DNA of 64,000 bases from Planctomycetota bacterium (GTDB lineage: Bacteria; Planctomycetota; PLA2): NCBI GenBank assembly GCA_021776735.1, contig JAJFFH010000061.1, positions 1 to 64,000 of the forward strand. Direction: 5' to 3'. The notes beneath the pieces were generated by a model. The model was not told the origin of the DNA. It did not search any database and worked only from the letters and a program-made list of their open reading frames with translations. Within the stretch, counting starts at the first letter, position 1, and every line of letters begins with the position of its first letter. Position numbers and translations under genes: made by a program. This document shows, one piece after another, positions 9,209 through 17,799 of this stretch.

Positions 9209-11833
9209 CTATCCGCGCTTGCGGCGCAAGCGGAGTTCCACGCGGTTCGCTTCGCCTTCGCGGAGACGCAGCTTCTTGGTGCGCGGCTCGAAGCCTTCGG
9301 CCTCGATGGTGATCGTCACCTTGCCCGGAGGGAGGCTGTGTTGATAGATGAGCCCCGCCTCGTTCGCGACGTGCGAGCCGTAGCCGGGCGGAATCTTGTC
9401 GCGAAACAGCTTGCTCGTGAGGGGCGCAATGGCCGGAAACGTAAACGCCAGCTCTGCGCCCGGGATCGGACGGCCCCCGGGATCGACCACGACGACGGTG
9501 AGCGGCGCGGACTGTAGAAAACGGACGGCGATCTCCTTGGTGCGCCCCTGCTTGACCTCGATCCCGCGTACCATGCCGATCGGATGGCGCGGCGACACCG
9601 CGAACACGGTGTAGGTCCCCGGAGAGATGCCGCGTACGAAGAACCGACCCTCGATGTCGGTGAACGGCTCCTTGTCGTTGGTCTGGAGCTTTTGGTTCAT
9701 GATGTTGATGCGCGCGTACGCCACCGGCTGTCCCTGCGCGTCCACCACCGTGCCCCAAATCCGGCCGGGTTCGCCGAGCTTGATCGTGCCCAGATCGACC
9801 GTCTTGCCCTTCTTGACCTCAAAGCGGTCCGTCCGATGCGCGGCGAATCCGTCGGCATCGATCTCGACGGCCCAGGTGCCCGGCTCGAGGTCGCCCCTGA
9901 AACGGCCCTTGTCGTTGTGAAACATCGAGCCCGTCGAGCCGCTGGGAAAAAACAGCTTGTAGCGCAAGAACGCGAGCCGGCCACTCCGAATAGGACGTCC
10001 GGTTCGGCCCGAAACGACCTTGCCGATGACGAGTCCGCCCGTGCCCGAATACACGAGCTTGATCTCGACGTCCACGGTGCCAATCTCGACTGTTTTTGGC
10101 TCGGTGCCCTTCAGAAACTTCGCGTCTCCAGACATCACCCACGTCGACCCGACCTTGACGATGCCTACCTCGTAGCGTCCGGCGGGAACCGGACCGATCT
10201 CGAACTTTCCCTGCGCGTCGGCCCATGCATGGTCGGTCACGGTTTCGCTGCCCGTACCTTCGGCCCGGCAGGCAAGAATGACGCCACCACGCGGGGTGCC
10301 CTGCGGCGAAACAACGCGGCCCCGGATCTGAAACGTCTCCGCGAGCACCAACTCGACCCCTTCGCGTACCTCGCCGTCCGTCAGCTCCAGTTCGACAAGC
10401 TGCGACTGCCATGTCCGCGCTCCAAGCGACACCGCACGAAACGCCACCTTGCCGGCGCGCATGGGGGTGATCTCGAAGCGCTTCTCGTTCAGGATGGACA
10501 TGCCGCCCGGCTGGATGCGGAACCCGACGTTCTCCGGCTTGGCGCCCTTCGGGAACACAACGGTCCCCTTCACGAGTGGCCGGGTCGTCGCTTTCAAGGT
10601 GCCGAAGTCGAGATTGCGGCCCGGGACGAGCTTGCGTTGGACGTTTTCCAACCGGTGCGTTCTCGCGTAGGCCTGAAGGCGAACCTCGCCGCCCTCTTCC
10701 GCCGTGACGGGTCCCAACACGAAGCGTCCGTCCTTGTCGGTCGTGTTTTCCCCGCCGAGGCGACCAAAGAAATCGCCCCACGCCTGCATGTCCATGCCGG
10801 CGACCGGCTGGCCCCGGTCATCGACGATGCGGCCCGACAGCGTCGTCGCTCGTCCGAGCGTGATGTCGAGGCTGCCCAGCTTCATGCCGGCGCGCACCGT
10901 GATCGGCACCGGCTCGCCCCAGCCCAGCTTGTCGCCGTAGTAGCCCGGGCCGTGGCCCGGCGCGGACGCAAGCAGCTTGAACGCACCGGACGCGACCTTT
11001 TCGATCCGATAACGGCCCTCGGCATCCGTCTTGGCCGTAGGCCGCGCCACGCCGGCCAGCCGCACCGTCGCTTTCAGAACCGGTTCGCCGTCCGCCGACA
11101 GCACGCGCCCTTCGAGAACCGCGCCGTCTCCGAGCGTCACGACGTGTACGAACGGAGCGAGGCTGTCGATCGTCGCCGAGTCGGCATGCAAGGCGAAGTC
11201 CGGGTGATCGCAGGACACCTCAACCGTAGCGATGGGTGCACCGCCGATCCGCACGCGCCCCTCAGCATCCGACACGCCGCTGCCGAGTTTCTTGTCCTCG
11301 TTCCACGACCAAGGCCCCGAGCCGCCCCAGGTGCGCGGCAACACGACGGTGACCTTGGCGCCCGAAACCGGACTCTTGTCGGGCGCAACAACCTGCACCG
11401 TCATCGGCGCCCCGCGCTGCATCTTGATGATCGTCTCGTCGTCGCGGCGCGGGCGCGGCCATGCCGGCGTCAGCACGAATTCGGGATGGGACGCCCAGAG
11501 TTCGACCCACTCCTCCGACGGCACGGTCATCTCGAACGAGCCGGTGGCGTCGGAACGACCCGGCGCGTGCGACCAGTCCTTTGCCGAAACGCGCACCAGC
11601 GCACCGACGATCGGCCGCTGCTCCTCATCAAGGGTGCGACCACGCAGCGCCAGCGTCTTGACCGATTCTTCGGGCTCTCCGGCGCTGGGAACATCGCCGT
11701 CCGTTTGCTCTTTTTCGGAAAGGCTCCGACCACTCGCACCGTCCCGCGACGTCGCGCGCGCGGCGCTGTCACCGACCCACCAATACAGCCCGAGCGCGGC
11801 GAGGAGAGTGACGGCGACGAGGACGAGTCTCAT
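9209..11833 (-). CDS. Secreted or anchored multi-domain carboxypeptidase-regulatory-like protein
   Basis: 874 residues from the ATG at 11833, chosen because it begins a signal-anchor (MRLVLVAVTLLAALGLYWWV). The remainder is a tandem array of beta-sandwich domains of the carboxypeptidase-regulatory/Cna-B type, with repeated phrases such as GRTLDEEQRPIVGALVRVSA and GRIVDDRGQPVAGMDM. The domains match those of the two sigma fusions, but no sigma region is present. The gene lies 26 bp downstream of the sigma fusion at 11860-15057 and is probably co-transcribed. A dispersed-motif copy (core 11693-11704) encodes KEQTDGDV in the linker after the anchor. A second (9521-9532) encodes EIAVRFL inside a domain. 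Function unknown; a structural or ligand-sensing surface role is plausible. Confidence 0.75.
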   Translation of the reverse strand: MRLVLVAVTLLAALGLYWWVGDSAARATSRDGASGRSLSEKEQTDGDVPSAGEPEESVKTLALRGRTLDEEQRPIVGALVRVSAKDWSHAPGRSDATGSFEMTVPSEEWVELWASHPEFVLTPAWPRPRRDDETIIKMQRGAPMTVQVVAPDKSPVSGAKVTVVLPRTWGGSGPWSWNEDKKLGSGVSDAEGRVRIGGAPIATVEVSCDHPDFALHADSATIDSLAPFVHVVTLGDGAVLEGRVLSADGEPVLKATVRLAGVARPTAKTDAEGRYRIEKVASGAFKLLASAPGHGPGYYGDKLGWGEPVPITVRAGMKLGSLDITLGRATTLSGRIVDDRGQPVAGMDMQAWGDFFGRLGGENTTDKDGRFVLGPVTAEEGGEVRLQAYARTHRLENVQRKLVPGRNLDFGTLKATTRPLVKGTVVFPKGAKPENVGFRIQPGGMSILNEKRFEITPMRAGKVAFRAVSLGARTWQSQLVELELTDGEVREGVELVLAETFQIRGRVVSPQGTPRGGVILACRAEGTGSETVTDHAWADAQGKFEIGPVPAGRYEVGIVKVGSTWVMSGDAKFLKGTEPKTVEIGTVDVEIKLVYSGTGGLVIGKVVSGRTGRPIRSGRLAFLRYKLFFPSGSTGSMFHNDKGRFRGDLEPGTWAVEIDADGFAAHRTDRFEVKKGKTVDLGTIKLGEPGRIWGTVVDAQGQPVAYARINIMNQKLQTNDKEPFTDIEGRFFVRGISPGTYTVFAVSPRHPIGMVRGIEVKQGRTKEIAVRFLQSAPLTVVVVDPGGRPIPGAELAFTFPAIAPLTSKLFRDKIPPGYGSHVANEAGLIYQHSLPPGKVTITIEAEGFEPRTKKLRLREGEANRVELRLRRKRG

Positions 11834-11859
11834 GTCGAAGGCAGCATTGTCGCCGCAGG

Positions 11860-14800
11860 TCACCGGCGCGTCAGGCGAATCTCGATCGTCTTGGGCTCCG
11901 CCGCGACAAGCTTCACGGCGCGCTTCGCCACGGCGAATCCCTGGGCGCTGATCGCAAGGTTGATCTCGCCCGCGGGCATGCTCGGCTTTCGAATCACGCC
12001 GTCGGCATCGCTTTCGTTGCGCCCGAAGCCGGGCGGCTCGTACCGCGACGCCAATTCGCTGTTGAGAAACGGGACCTGGGGGAGCGAGTAGACGAGTTTC
12101 GCACCGCGCACAGGGCGACCGGTTTCGTCGAGGACCCGGATCGTCAGCGGCGACGGATCGCCGAGGCGGAGTTTCAGGTCCACGCGCTTGTTTTCCGTGA
12201 CGGCGATGCCTTGGCGCAGCAGGAGCGGGTGCGACGGCGATACGACGAACAGGTTGTAGGTACCCGGCGCGACGCCGTTCAATGAAAAGCGCCCGTCCCG
12301 ACTCGTGAACGGCTTGTCGAGCGGCTCCTCGAAGTTGGAGCCGAGCAAGAACACGCGCGCGTAGGCCACCGGATCGCCGGCGACGTTCACGACCTGCCCC
12401 GCGATGCCGCCGGCGTATCCGAGCCGGATGTCGCCGAGGTCGATCGTGCCCTTGTCCTTCACCGTGAAGCGCTTCGTACGCTTGGGCGCAAAGCCGTCAG
12501 CGTCGATCTCGAGCGCGTAGGTTCCCGGCTCTGTGACATCGACCTCGAAGCGACCCTCTCGTGTCTGCAGACGCCGGCCAAAAGAGCTTCGCGGCAGGAA
12601 CAGGACGTAGCGGATCACTGTCACATGCACCGCCTCGATTCGCCCCTTACCGCCGGGAGCGAGTACGCGACCGGTGACCGCCACGCCCTGGCGCGGCACG
12701 ACGAGCTCGATGTCGCGCTGGTCGCCGACCCGCACGGTCCGCTCTGTCGCCGGCCTACCGTGCACGCGAATCGTGTACTCCTCGCCGGGCAATCCGGGGA
12801 ACCAGAAGCGGCCGTCCTGGCCGGTCCACGTAATTGTGGCGCTGGCCAGATCGCCCCCCTTCTCGAACGCGTCCACGCGCTCCATACCACGCGGGCTCCC
12901 GTTCGCGCTGCGCACGATTCCCTGCACGGTCCGAACCGGATGCAGAACCAGTTCGAGCCCGCCCTTTTCGGCTCCCGGCTTCAACGTGAACGAAACCGGT
13001 CGCGAGAGGAGGCGCGGATCGCCCTGCATCGCGGCGCTGATCTTCACGTCGCCCGCGGGCACGGCGGCGGAGAAATCGCCGTCCGTTCCTGCCGTCACGC
13101 GCAATCGGCCAAACGTCTCGTCGGATTGCATCAAAACGAGTGCGCCCGCCGCGGGCCGCCCATCCTCAAGCATCACGCGTCCCTCCACACGCGCGCGCTT
13201 CGGCAACTTCAGGTCACCGAGTGCGATCGTGCCCGGACCGACGGACGCGCGCGACACCGAAAGCAGCGTCGGGCCATTTTTGCTCATCACCTCGACCGTC
13301 AAAGACGCACCGGGCTGCGGCGAAAGCGGCCCGCAGGAAAAGCGCCCGTCGGCTCCGGTCGTCGCATCGACAAGCCGGCCCGCCGCCGCCTTCGAGACAC
13401 CGGCCAACACATACACGCCCGCCCGCGGCTCCCCGCCATCAAGGATGCGTCCGGTCACCACCGTCGCCGACGCCAGTTCGAGATCGATGCTCTCGACCGT
13501 CTCGCCCGCCGTCACGGTCACCGGCAGAGCCTCGCCCCAACCCGAGCCGCCGCCGAAGACGCCAAGGCCGTGCCCGTCCGCGCTCGCAAGGACGTCATGG
13601 CCACCCGGCTCAACCAGCGGCAGGACGTAGCGCCCGCGCGGCCCGGTCCGCACGGCACGCTTCCGGTCATCACGCACCCAGACGAGTGCGTTTGCAACCG
13701 GCGCGCCCCCGGGCGCCGTCACGCGCCCCCGCAGAGTGCCGCCACGCGTCAATCGAACGTCACGCTTTACGGCCTTTCCTTCATAAGGATCAAGCCCGAG
13801 CGTGGTACGCGCAAACCTCGGATGGTCGAGCAAGACGCGCACAGGGCGACGAGCCAACGTGCCAAGATCGGCCCGCCCGTCGCGCCCGGTGGCCGCCGAA
13901 CCCAACGCCTGAAACTCGTGGTCGGGACCGTAGCCGCCCGCCGGGTTGTACCGCAGGACATAGCGCAAACCCACGACACGCACCGATACGTCGTCGAGCG
14001 GCGCACCGTCGGGACCGCGAACGGTCAGTTCGACCTTGATCCCGCGCGAGAGCGCGAACACCTGCGTGCGCAACGCCGTCACCCGGATCGTACGCCGCAC
14101 GAAGTCCGGATGCAGAACCGTGACTTCGGCTGCCGCACCATCATGCTGAAACGAGAACCCGCCCGCGGCGTCCGAAACCAGCGTCTTCTCCCCCACGCTC
14201 AACCGCACGCCCTCGATGGGCTTGCCGGATTCGTCGTGAAGGGTAGCCCCCAAGAGATGGAAGCGTACGGACGGCGATGCCCTTTCGGAATCCGAGCCCG
14301 CACCGGAGACATCGCCGTCCGTTTGCTCTTTTCCTGCGCCGGACACAACGCGTTCGGCTCGGGTTCGAGACTCGTCATCGCGATCGGCGGACGAATCGCG
14401 CAAGAACAGGAACAGGACGGCGGCGGCGGCAAGCGCGCCGGTGGCAACAACGGTCTTCATGGTGATCAGGCCTTTCAGGATCAGGGCGGCACCCGTGCCC
14501 GCGGTCGCCGCGGTGGCCGGCAGCGCGACCGGCAGTAGCGTCGCGGTCCACGCCGCGCGGCCGCCCACGACTTCGCTGTCAAGGCGCGCGCGCAACTGTT
14601 GCAGCCCGCGCTTGAGACGGGTCTTGACGGTGTCCACGGGGACGCCGAGGCGCCGGGCGATTTCGCGCGGCGCCAGTTCGTCGAAGAAGCGAGCCACGAC
14701 AACCGACCGATACGGATCGTTGAGCGCGGTAACCGCGGCGACGACGCGGCGTTGCATCTCGAGGCGCGCGGCGACATCGGAGGTAGACGGAAGACCCTCA

Positions 14801-15057
14801 GCGCGCGCGCCGGCCGTTTGACGCCGAGCCATGCGCCCCTCGGTCCGACGCGTCATGAGCGCCACGCGACGCAGCACACCCGAGAGCCACGCACGAAGAT
14901 TGCCGCGCGCGGGCGGACTCTGAAGCGCAACCAGGAGAGTCTGCTGAACCGCATCGTCCGCCTGCGCATCATCCAGCAGAAGCCGCCGCGCCAGCCCACG
15001 CAAAAACCCGGCATGCTCGAGCAGAGCATCGGTATTGGGTCGCGGGTGGTCTCTCAT
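11860..15057 (-). CDS. ECF sigma factor fused to membrane segment and carboxypeptidase-regulatory-like domains
   Basis: 1065 residues from the ATG at 15057; an alternative ATG lies at 15069. Sigma region 2 is at about 10-75 (FLRGLARRLLLDDAQADDAV). Region 4 is at about 110-165 (FFDELAPREIARRLGVPVDT, then VKTRLKRGLQQLRARLD). Two hydrophobic stretches follow at about 175-220. A linker carries KEQTDGDVSGAGSDSERA, and many beta-sandwich domains follow with the phrase GRVxAPGGAPVANALVWV and variants. The linker residues are encoded by an inverted pair of dispersed motifs at 14267-14322. Architecture matches the fusion at 2002-4938, so this is a repeated local design. An external signal sensed by the beta domains could control the attached sigma domain (inference). 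The 9209-11833 protein probably follows in the same operon. Confidence 0.85.
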   Translation of the reverse strand: MRDHPRPNTDALLEHAGFLRGLARRLLLDDAQADDAVQQTLLVALQSPPARGNLRAWLSGVLRRVALMTRRTEGRMARRQTAGARAEGLPSTSDVAARLEMQRRVVAAVTALNDPYRSVVVARFFDELAPREIARRLGVPVDTVKTRLKRGLQQLRARLDSEVVGGRAAWTATLLPVALPATAATAGTGAALILKGLITMKTVVATGALAAAAVLFLFLRDSSADRDDESRTRAERVVSGAGKEQTDGDVSGAGSDSERASPSVRFHLLGATLHDESGKPIEGVRLSVGEKTLVSDAAGGFSFQHDGAAAEVTVLHPDFVRRTIRVTALRTQVFALSRGIKVELTVRGPDGAPLDDVSVRVVGLRYVLRYNPAGGYGPDHEFQALGSAATGRDGRADLGTLARRPVRVLLDHPRFARTTLGLDPYEGKAVKRDVRLTRGGTLRGRVTAPGGAPVANALVWVRDDRKRAVRTGPRGRYVLPLVEPGGHDVLASADGHGLGVFGGGSGWGEALPVTVTAGETVESIDLELASATVVTGRILDGGEPRAGVYVLAGVSKAAAGRLVDATTGADGRFSCGPLSPQPGASLTVEVMSKNGPTLLSVSRASVGPGTIALGDLKLPKRARVEGRVMLEDGRPAAGALVLMQSDETFGRLRVTAGTDGDFSAAVPAGDVKISAAMQGDPRLLSRPVSFTLKPGAEKGGLELVLHPVRTVQGIVRSANGSPRGMERVDAFEKGGDLASATITWTGQDGRFWFPGLPGEEYTIRVHGRPATERTVRVGDQRDIELVVPRQGVAVTGRVLAPGGKGRIEAVHVTVIRYVLFLPRSSFGRRLQTREGRFEVDVTEPGTYALEIDADGFAPKRTKRFTVKDKGTIDLGDIRLGYAGGIAGQVVNVAGDPVAYARVFLLGSNFEEPLDKPFTSRDGRFSLNGVAPGTYNLFVVSPSHPLLLRQGIAVTENKRVDLKLRLGDPSPLTIRVLDETGRPVRGAKLVYSLPQVPFLNSELASRYEPPGFGRNESDADGVIRKPSMPAGEINLAISAQGFAVAKRAVKLVAAEPKTIEIRLTRR
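14267..14322. repeat. Inverted pair of dispersed motifs inside a coding linker
   Basis: Twelve-base arms CGGACGGCGATG (14268-14279) and CATCGCCGTCCG (14310-14321) are perfect reverse complements separated by 30 bp. Both are in frame within the sigma fusion gene and encode QTDGDV and RASPSVR on either side of the spacer. The position is the flexible linker between membrane segment and first beta domain, where insertions would be tolerated. Confidence 0.85.
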
Positions 15058-15146
15058 CCAGAAAGCCATTGCCGCCCACCCTAGATCGGGTCCAAGAATC
15101 TGGGGCGCGATTTCCCGTTCGACGCCGGACGATATCCGCTCCGCGG

Positions 15147-15548
15147 CTACGCGCGAGTCGATGCGGAGCGGAGCGCAACGAGAGCAGCCACAAAGGCCGC
15201 AGCAAACACGAGGTCGATCCAGGCGAACCAAGTCCACAGGAGCGGGATCGACGCGAGGAAGAAATGGCCGAGGACCGTCCCGCCGTAGGCGAGCTTGAAA
15301 AGCACCCCGAGGACGATGATGCCGCGGTGCGCCCTCGGCTCGCGCGCGACCATGGCGAACCCGATGCCGAAGACGAGCACCACGGACGCGGCGAACTGGA
15401 CGTAGGCGTCGTGATTGGGAAGGGGGATGCCCGCGCTCTCGTAGAGGCGGCGAAAGAACAGGAGCACTCCGAGCCCGAGCACGATGTCGTAAAACGCCGC
15501 GATCGCGAAGAACGGTCGAATCCAACCGGATATCTGACTACCGGGCAT
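15147..15548 (-). CDS. Four-helix membrane protein, function unknown
   Basis: 133 residues with four predicted transmembrane helices (for example FAIAAFYDIVLGLGVLLFF, FAASVVLVFGIGFAMV, IIVLGVLFKLAYGGTVLGHF, WIDLVFAAAFVAALVAL). The pattern resembles small DoxX-like or DUF4345-type membrane proteins, but no diagnostic motif is clear. The start codon overlaps the end of the upstream radical SAM gene by 11 bp, so the two are translationally coupled. The sigma fusion begins 89 bp downstream. Confidence 0.7.
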   Translation of the reverse strand: MPGSQISGWIRPFFAIAAFYDIVLGLGVLLFFRRLYESAGIPLPNHDAYVQFAASVVLVFGIGFAMVAREPRAHRGIIVLGVLFKLAYGGTVLGHFFLASIPLLWTWFAWIDLVFAAAFVAALVALRSASTRA

Positions 15549-16869
15549 TGGTCTCCTCGGTAAGCGACCCTAGCCCATGCCGTTGGCGCAGGAAACCCTG
15601 GCGGCGATCAGCCACGAAGTCCGGGTCGTACATGCGCCTCGCAAGATCGATCAAGCCGCGGCGAAGCTGCTCGGGCGACATGTTGCGTGGTTGAAAGTTC
15701 ACGTCGAACAGCGTGCACCGGTTCCAGGCGCCCTCTTTCAGAATCCGGCCCTCGCGAAGGAGGCGCTCGTATAGCGGCGTGCCCGGAAACGGTGTAAGCA
15801 CCGTGAGCTGCACGTCGTAGAGGCTTGCACGCCGGGCAAACGCGAGAATGTCTGAAAACACTCCTTCGGTATCGCCGTCTAGACCCAAAATGAAGCAGCC
15901 ATTGACGGCGATGCCGCTCGATTGGATCGTGCGGATGGCGTCCTCGTACCTGCGGAGCTGCCGCGCCTTCCAGTTCCCGCGGAGCTCGACTCCGTCCAGG
16001 CCCTGCGCGCGCGGGCTCTCAAGGCCGATCAACACCTCGCGACATCCGGATGCGTACATCGCGTCGAGCAGCCCCGGATCGTCCGCGATCGAGATGTCGG
16101 TCTCCGTGAACCATCGAATCCGCTCCGGAGCGATCGCTTCGATGAGCCGGCGCGCACGTCCGCGCGTGGCAAAGCTGTTGTCGTCTGCGAATTCCACGAA
16201 CGGGCGTCGCCGCAGTTCTTTCAGGCGGCGTATCTCCGCGACGACGTTCTCGACGGGCTTGTACTTGTAACGCGGCGTGAGGAGGATCGAGCCGGCGCAG
16301 AAGTCACAGCGGTAGGGGCAGCCGCGGCTCGTCTGGACCGTGAAGCGGTTGTAGCGGTCGGGCTCCAGGAGGTCGAACCGCGGCATCGGGGCCTCCGCGA
16401 GATCGTAGTCCTCGTCGGGGCGCGCGCGATAGGTGGACCGAAGTTGCCCGGCGAGAAAGTCGGCGACGAGCCGCGGCCAAACCGGTTCCCCTTCGCCGAT
16501 GACAATACTCGTGGCGTGCCGCCCCGCCTCCTCCGGCATCACGGTGGCGTGCAGCCCCCCCAGAACGACCGGCACACCGCGCTCGCGATAGCGATCCGCC
16601 AGTTCGTAGGCCTCAAATGCCTGGGCCGAGAGAGTCGAGATCGCGACGAGGTCGTAGTCGAGCAGTTGGGCGTCATCGAGCGTGCGCACTTCCCTATAGT
16701 CAATCTCGATGTCGGGCGGCGTGAGTGCCGCGAGCGTGAGCAGCGACAGGGACGGAAGCTCGGCAATCACACGGACGCGGTCCCGGACAGCGGGAAGCGT
16801 CATTCCGAGGGCTCGCAGCTCCGGATCCTCGACCCGGACACCGCTCATCGCGAGAAAGCCGAAACGCAT
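15538..16869 (-). CDS. B12-binding-domain radical SAM protein
   Basis: 443 residues from the ATG at 16869 (MRFGFLAMSG). The N-terminal 150 residues form a cobalamin-binding-like Rossmann domain (DLVAISTLSAQAFEAYELAD, PVVLGGLHATVMPEEA). The radical SAM core follows with the cluster motif SRGCPYRCDFC at about residue 185 (CxxxCxxC). Later come EFADDNSFATRGRARRLIEA and EVLIGLESP, typical of the B12-radical SAM class that includes BchE- and hopanoid-type enzymes. The substrate is unknown. The neighbours on both sides are small membrane proteins, which suggests a lipid or other membrane-associated substrate (inference). The gene lies 7 bp after the preceding gene and overlaps the next, so it sits mid-operon. 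Confidence 0.9.
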   Translation of the reverse strand: MRFGFLAMSGVRVEDPELRALGMTLPAVRDRVRVIAELPSLSLLTLAALTPPDIEIDYREVRTLDDAQLLDYDLVAISTLSAQAFEAYELADRYRERGVPVVLGGLHATVMPEEAGRHATSIVIGEGEPVWPRLVADFLAGQLRSTYRARPDEDYDLAEAPMPRFDLLEPDRYNRFTVQTSRGCPYRCDFCAGSILLTPRYKYKPVENVVAEIRRLKELRRRPFVEFADDNSFATRGRARRLIEAIAPERIRWFTETDISIADDPGLLDAMYASGCREVLIGLESPRAQGLDGVELRGNWKARQLRRYEDAIRTIQSSGIAVNGCFILGLDGDTEGVFSDILAFARRASLYDVQLTVLTPFPGTPLYERLLREGRILKEGAWNRCTLFDVNFQPRNMSPEQLRRGLIDLARRMYDPDFVADRRQGFLRQRHGLGSLTEETNAR

Positions 16870-16876
16870 CTCCGGT

Positions 16877-17272
16877 CTACCCCAGCCCGAGCGCCCCGCG
16901 CACCATCCCCAGCGCCGCAAGGCCCCCGCCCACAAGCAGACTCGTAACGGGAAGCGAAAACACAAAGAACGGCTTCCAGCGCCGGTCGAACGCGACGAGC
17001 GCGCACGCCGCGGGCATGGAAATCCCACCCACGACAAAGGCCCACGAAGCCGTCTGGAGGCAAGCCGTGGACAACACCATCCGCGCCGTACCCAGCGCGA
17101 ACAAAATGTTCAAGAGTCCCAGCCCGAAGAACGAAACGTGTCCAAGCCGGAGCAGCCGACGCCGCCACGATCCGTAGCCGCCAAGCCATGTCTCGTTCGC
17201 GAACCGCATCCCGAGCGGCACACCGGTCGCAAACCCGAGCACGATCCAGACCCAACCAAACGCCTCGTTCAT
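16877..17272 (-). CDS. Small four-helix membrane protein
   Basis: 131 residues from the ATG at 17272 (MNEAFGWVWIVLGFATGVPL). Four hydrophobic helices include FFGLGLLNILFALGTARMVL and FVVGGISMPAACALVAF, ending with VTSLLVGGGLAALGMVRGAL. No family recognised. It precedes the radical SAM gene by 7 bp and appears to open the minus-strand operon. The open frame extends far upstream, but that part is arginine-rich and unlike a protein start. Confidence 0.6.
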   Translation of the reverse strand: MNEAFGWVWIVLGFATGVPLGMRFANETWLGGYGSWRRRLLRLGHVSFFGLGLLNILFALGTARMVLSTACLQTASWAFVVGGISMPAACALVAFDRRWKPFFVFSLPVTSLLVGGGLAALGMVRGALGLG

Positions 17273-17414
17273 GAACGCGCCAGCATACCGGACATGGTTC
17301 GAGGATGTGGGCATGTCGTGGACCCTCCGCAGCCCACCTCCATGTGGAAGCACCCGCTGCGGAACGGGCCACTGCTCCGCCGACGAATGCGCCCTGCTGG
17401 ACTCGGCACCCAGT

Positions 17415-17431
17415 GACCCCCTGCGTGTAAA
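17415..17431 (-). other. tRNA-Val anticodon-arm fragment (possible attachment-site remnant)
   Basis: Seventeen bases GACCCCCTGCGTGTAAA are identical to 22357-22373, the anticodon arm of the tRNA-Val gene. Some similarity (GGACTCG) continues on one side. Tyrosine integrases commonly recombine in tRNA anticodon arms, so this may be the far end of an old insertion, but no integrase gene lies between the two sites. Confidence 0.35.
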
Positions 17432-17574
17432 TCGCTCCGCGGAACCATCCGCAGCGCTCATAAACCCGCGTTGTGAATGAACTTGGCTGACCTCGCGCGA
17501 GAACCGCCATTGCACTCGATCGCAGGCCATTGTAAGCCATTGTGGGGCGGTCTCAATGCGAGGGCAGGTAAGGG

Positions 17575-17757
17575 CTACCCTGGGATCCTGCCTCCCGCAT
17601 AGATCAGTTCGCACTTCCGTTCATCGCCCCCCATCCAAACCGCGACGACGGTGACCTCGCAGTCGGAGGTTCCCTGGCGTGCCGCCCCACAGGCGCCCGC
17701 AAAAGCGACAAGTGCCGCAACCGCTACTGCCCCGGCCTGGACTTGAGATCGGCTCAT
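17575..17757 (-). CDS. Small secreted hypothetical protein (60 aa)
   Basis: MSRSQVQAGAVAVAALVAFA is a plausible signal sequence with a cysteine close after it (AGACGAARQ), giving a possible lipoprotein or secreted peptide. The mature part is about 35 residues with two further cysteines (SDCEVTVVAVWMGGDERKCE), which could form a disulfide. It is divergent from the propeller gene starting at 17800. No family recognised; it may be spurious. Confidence 0.35.
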   Translation of the reverse strand: MSRSQVQAGAVAVAALVAFAGACGAARQGTSDCEVTVVAVWMGGDERKCELIYAGGRIPG

Positions 17758-17799
17758 CTGCTAGACGCGGCGCACGCACCGTGCGGTAAGCTGGCGCGT

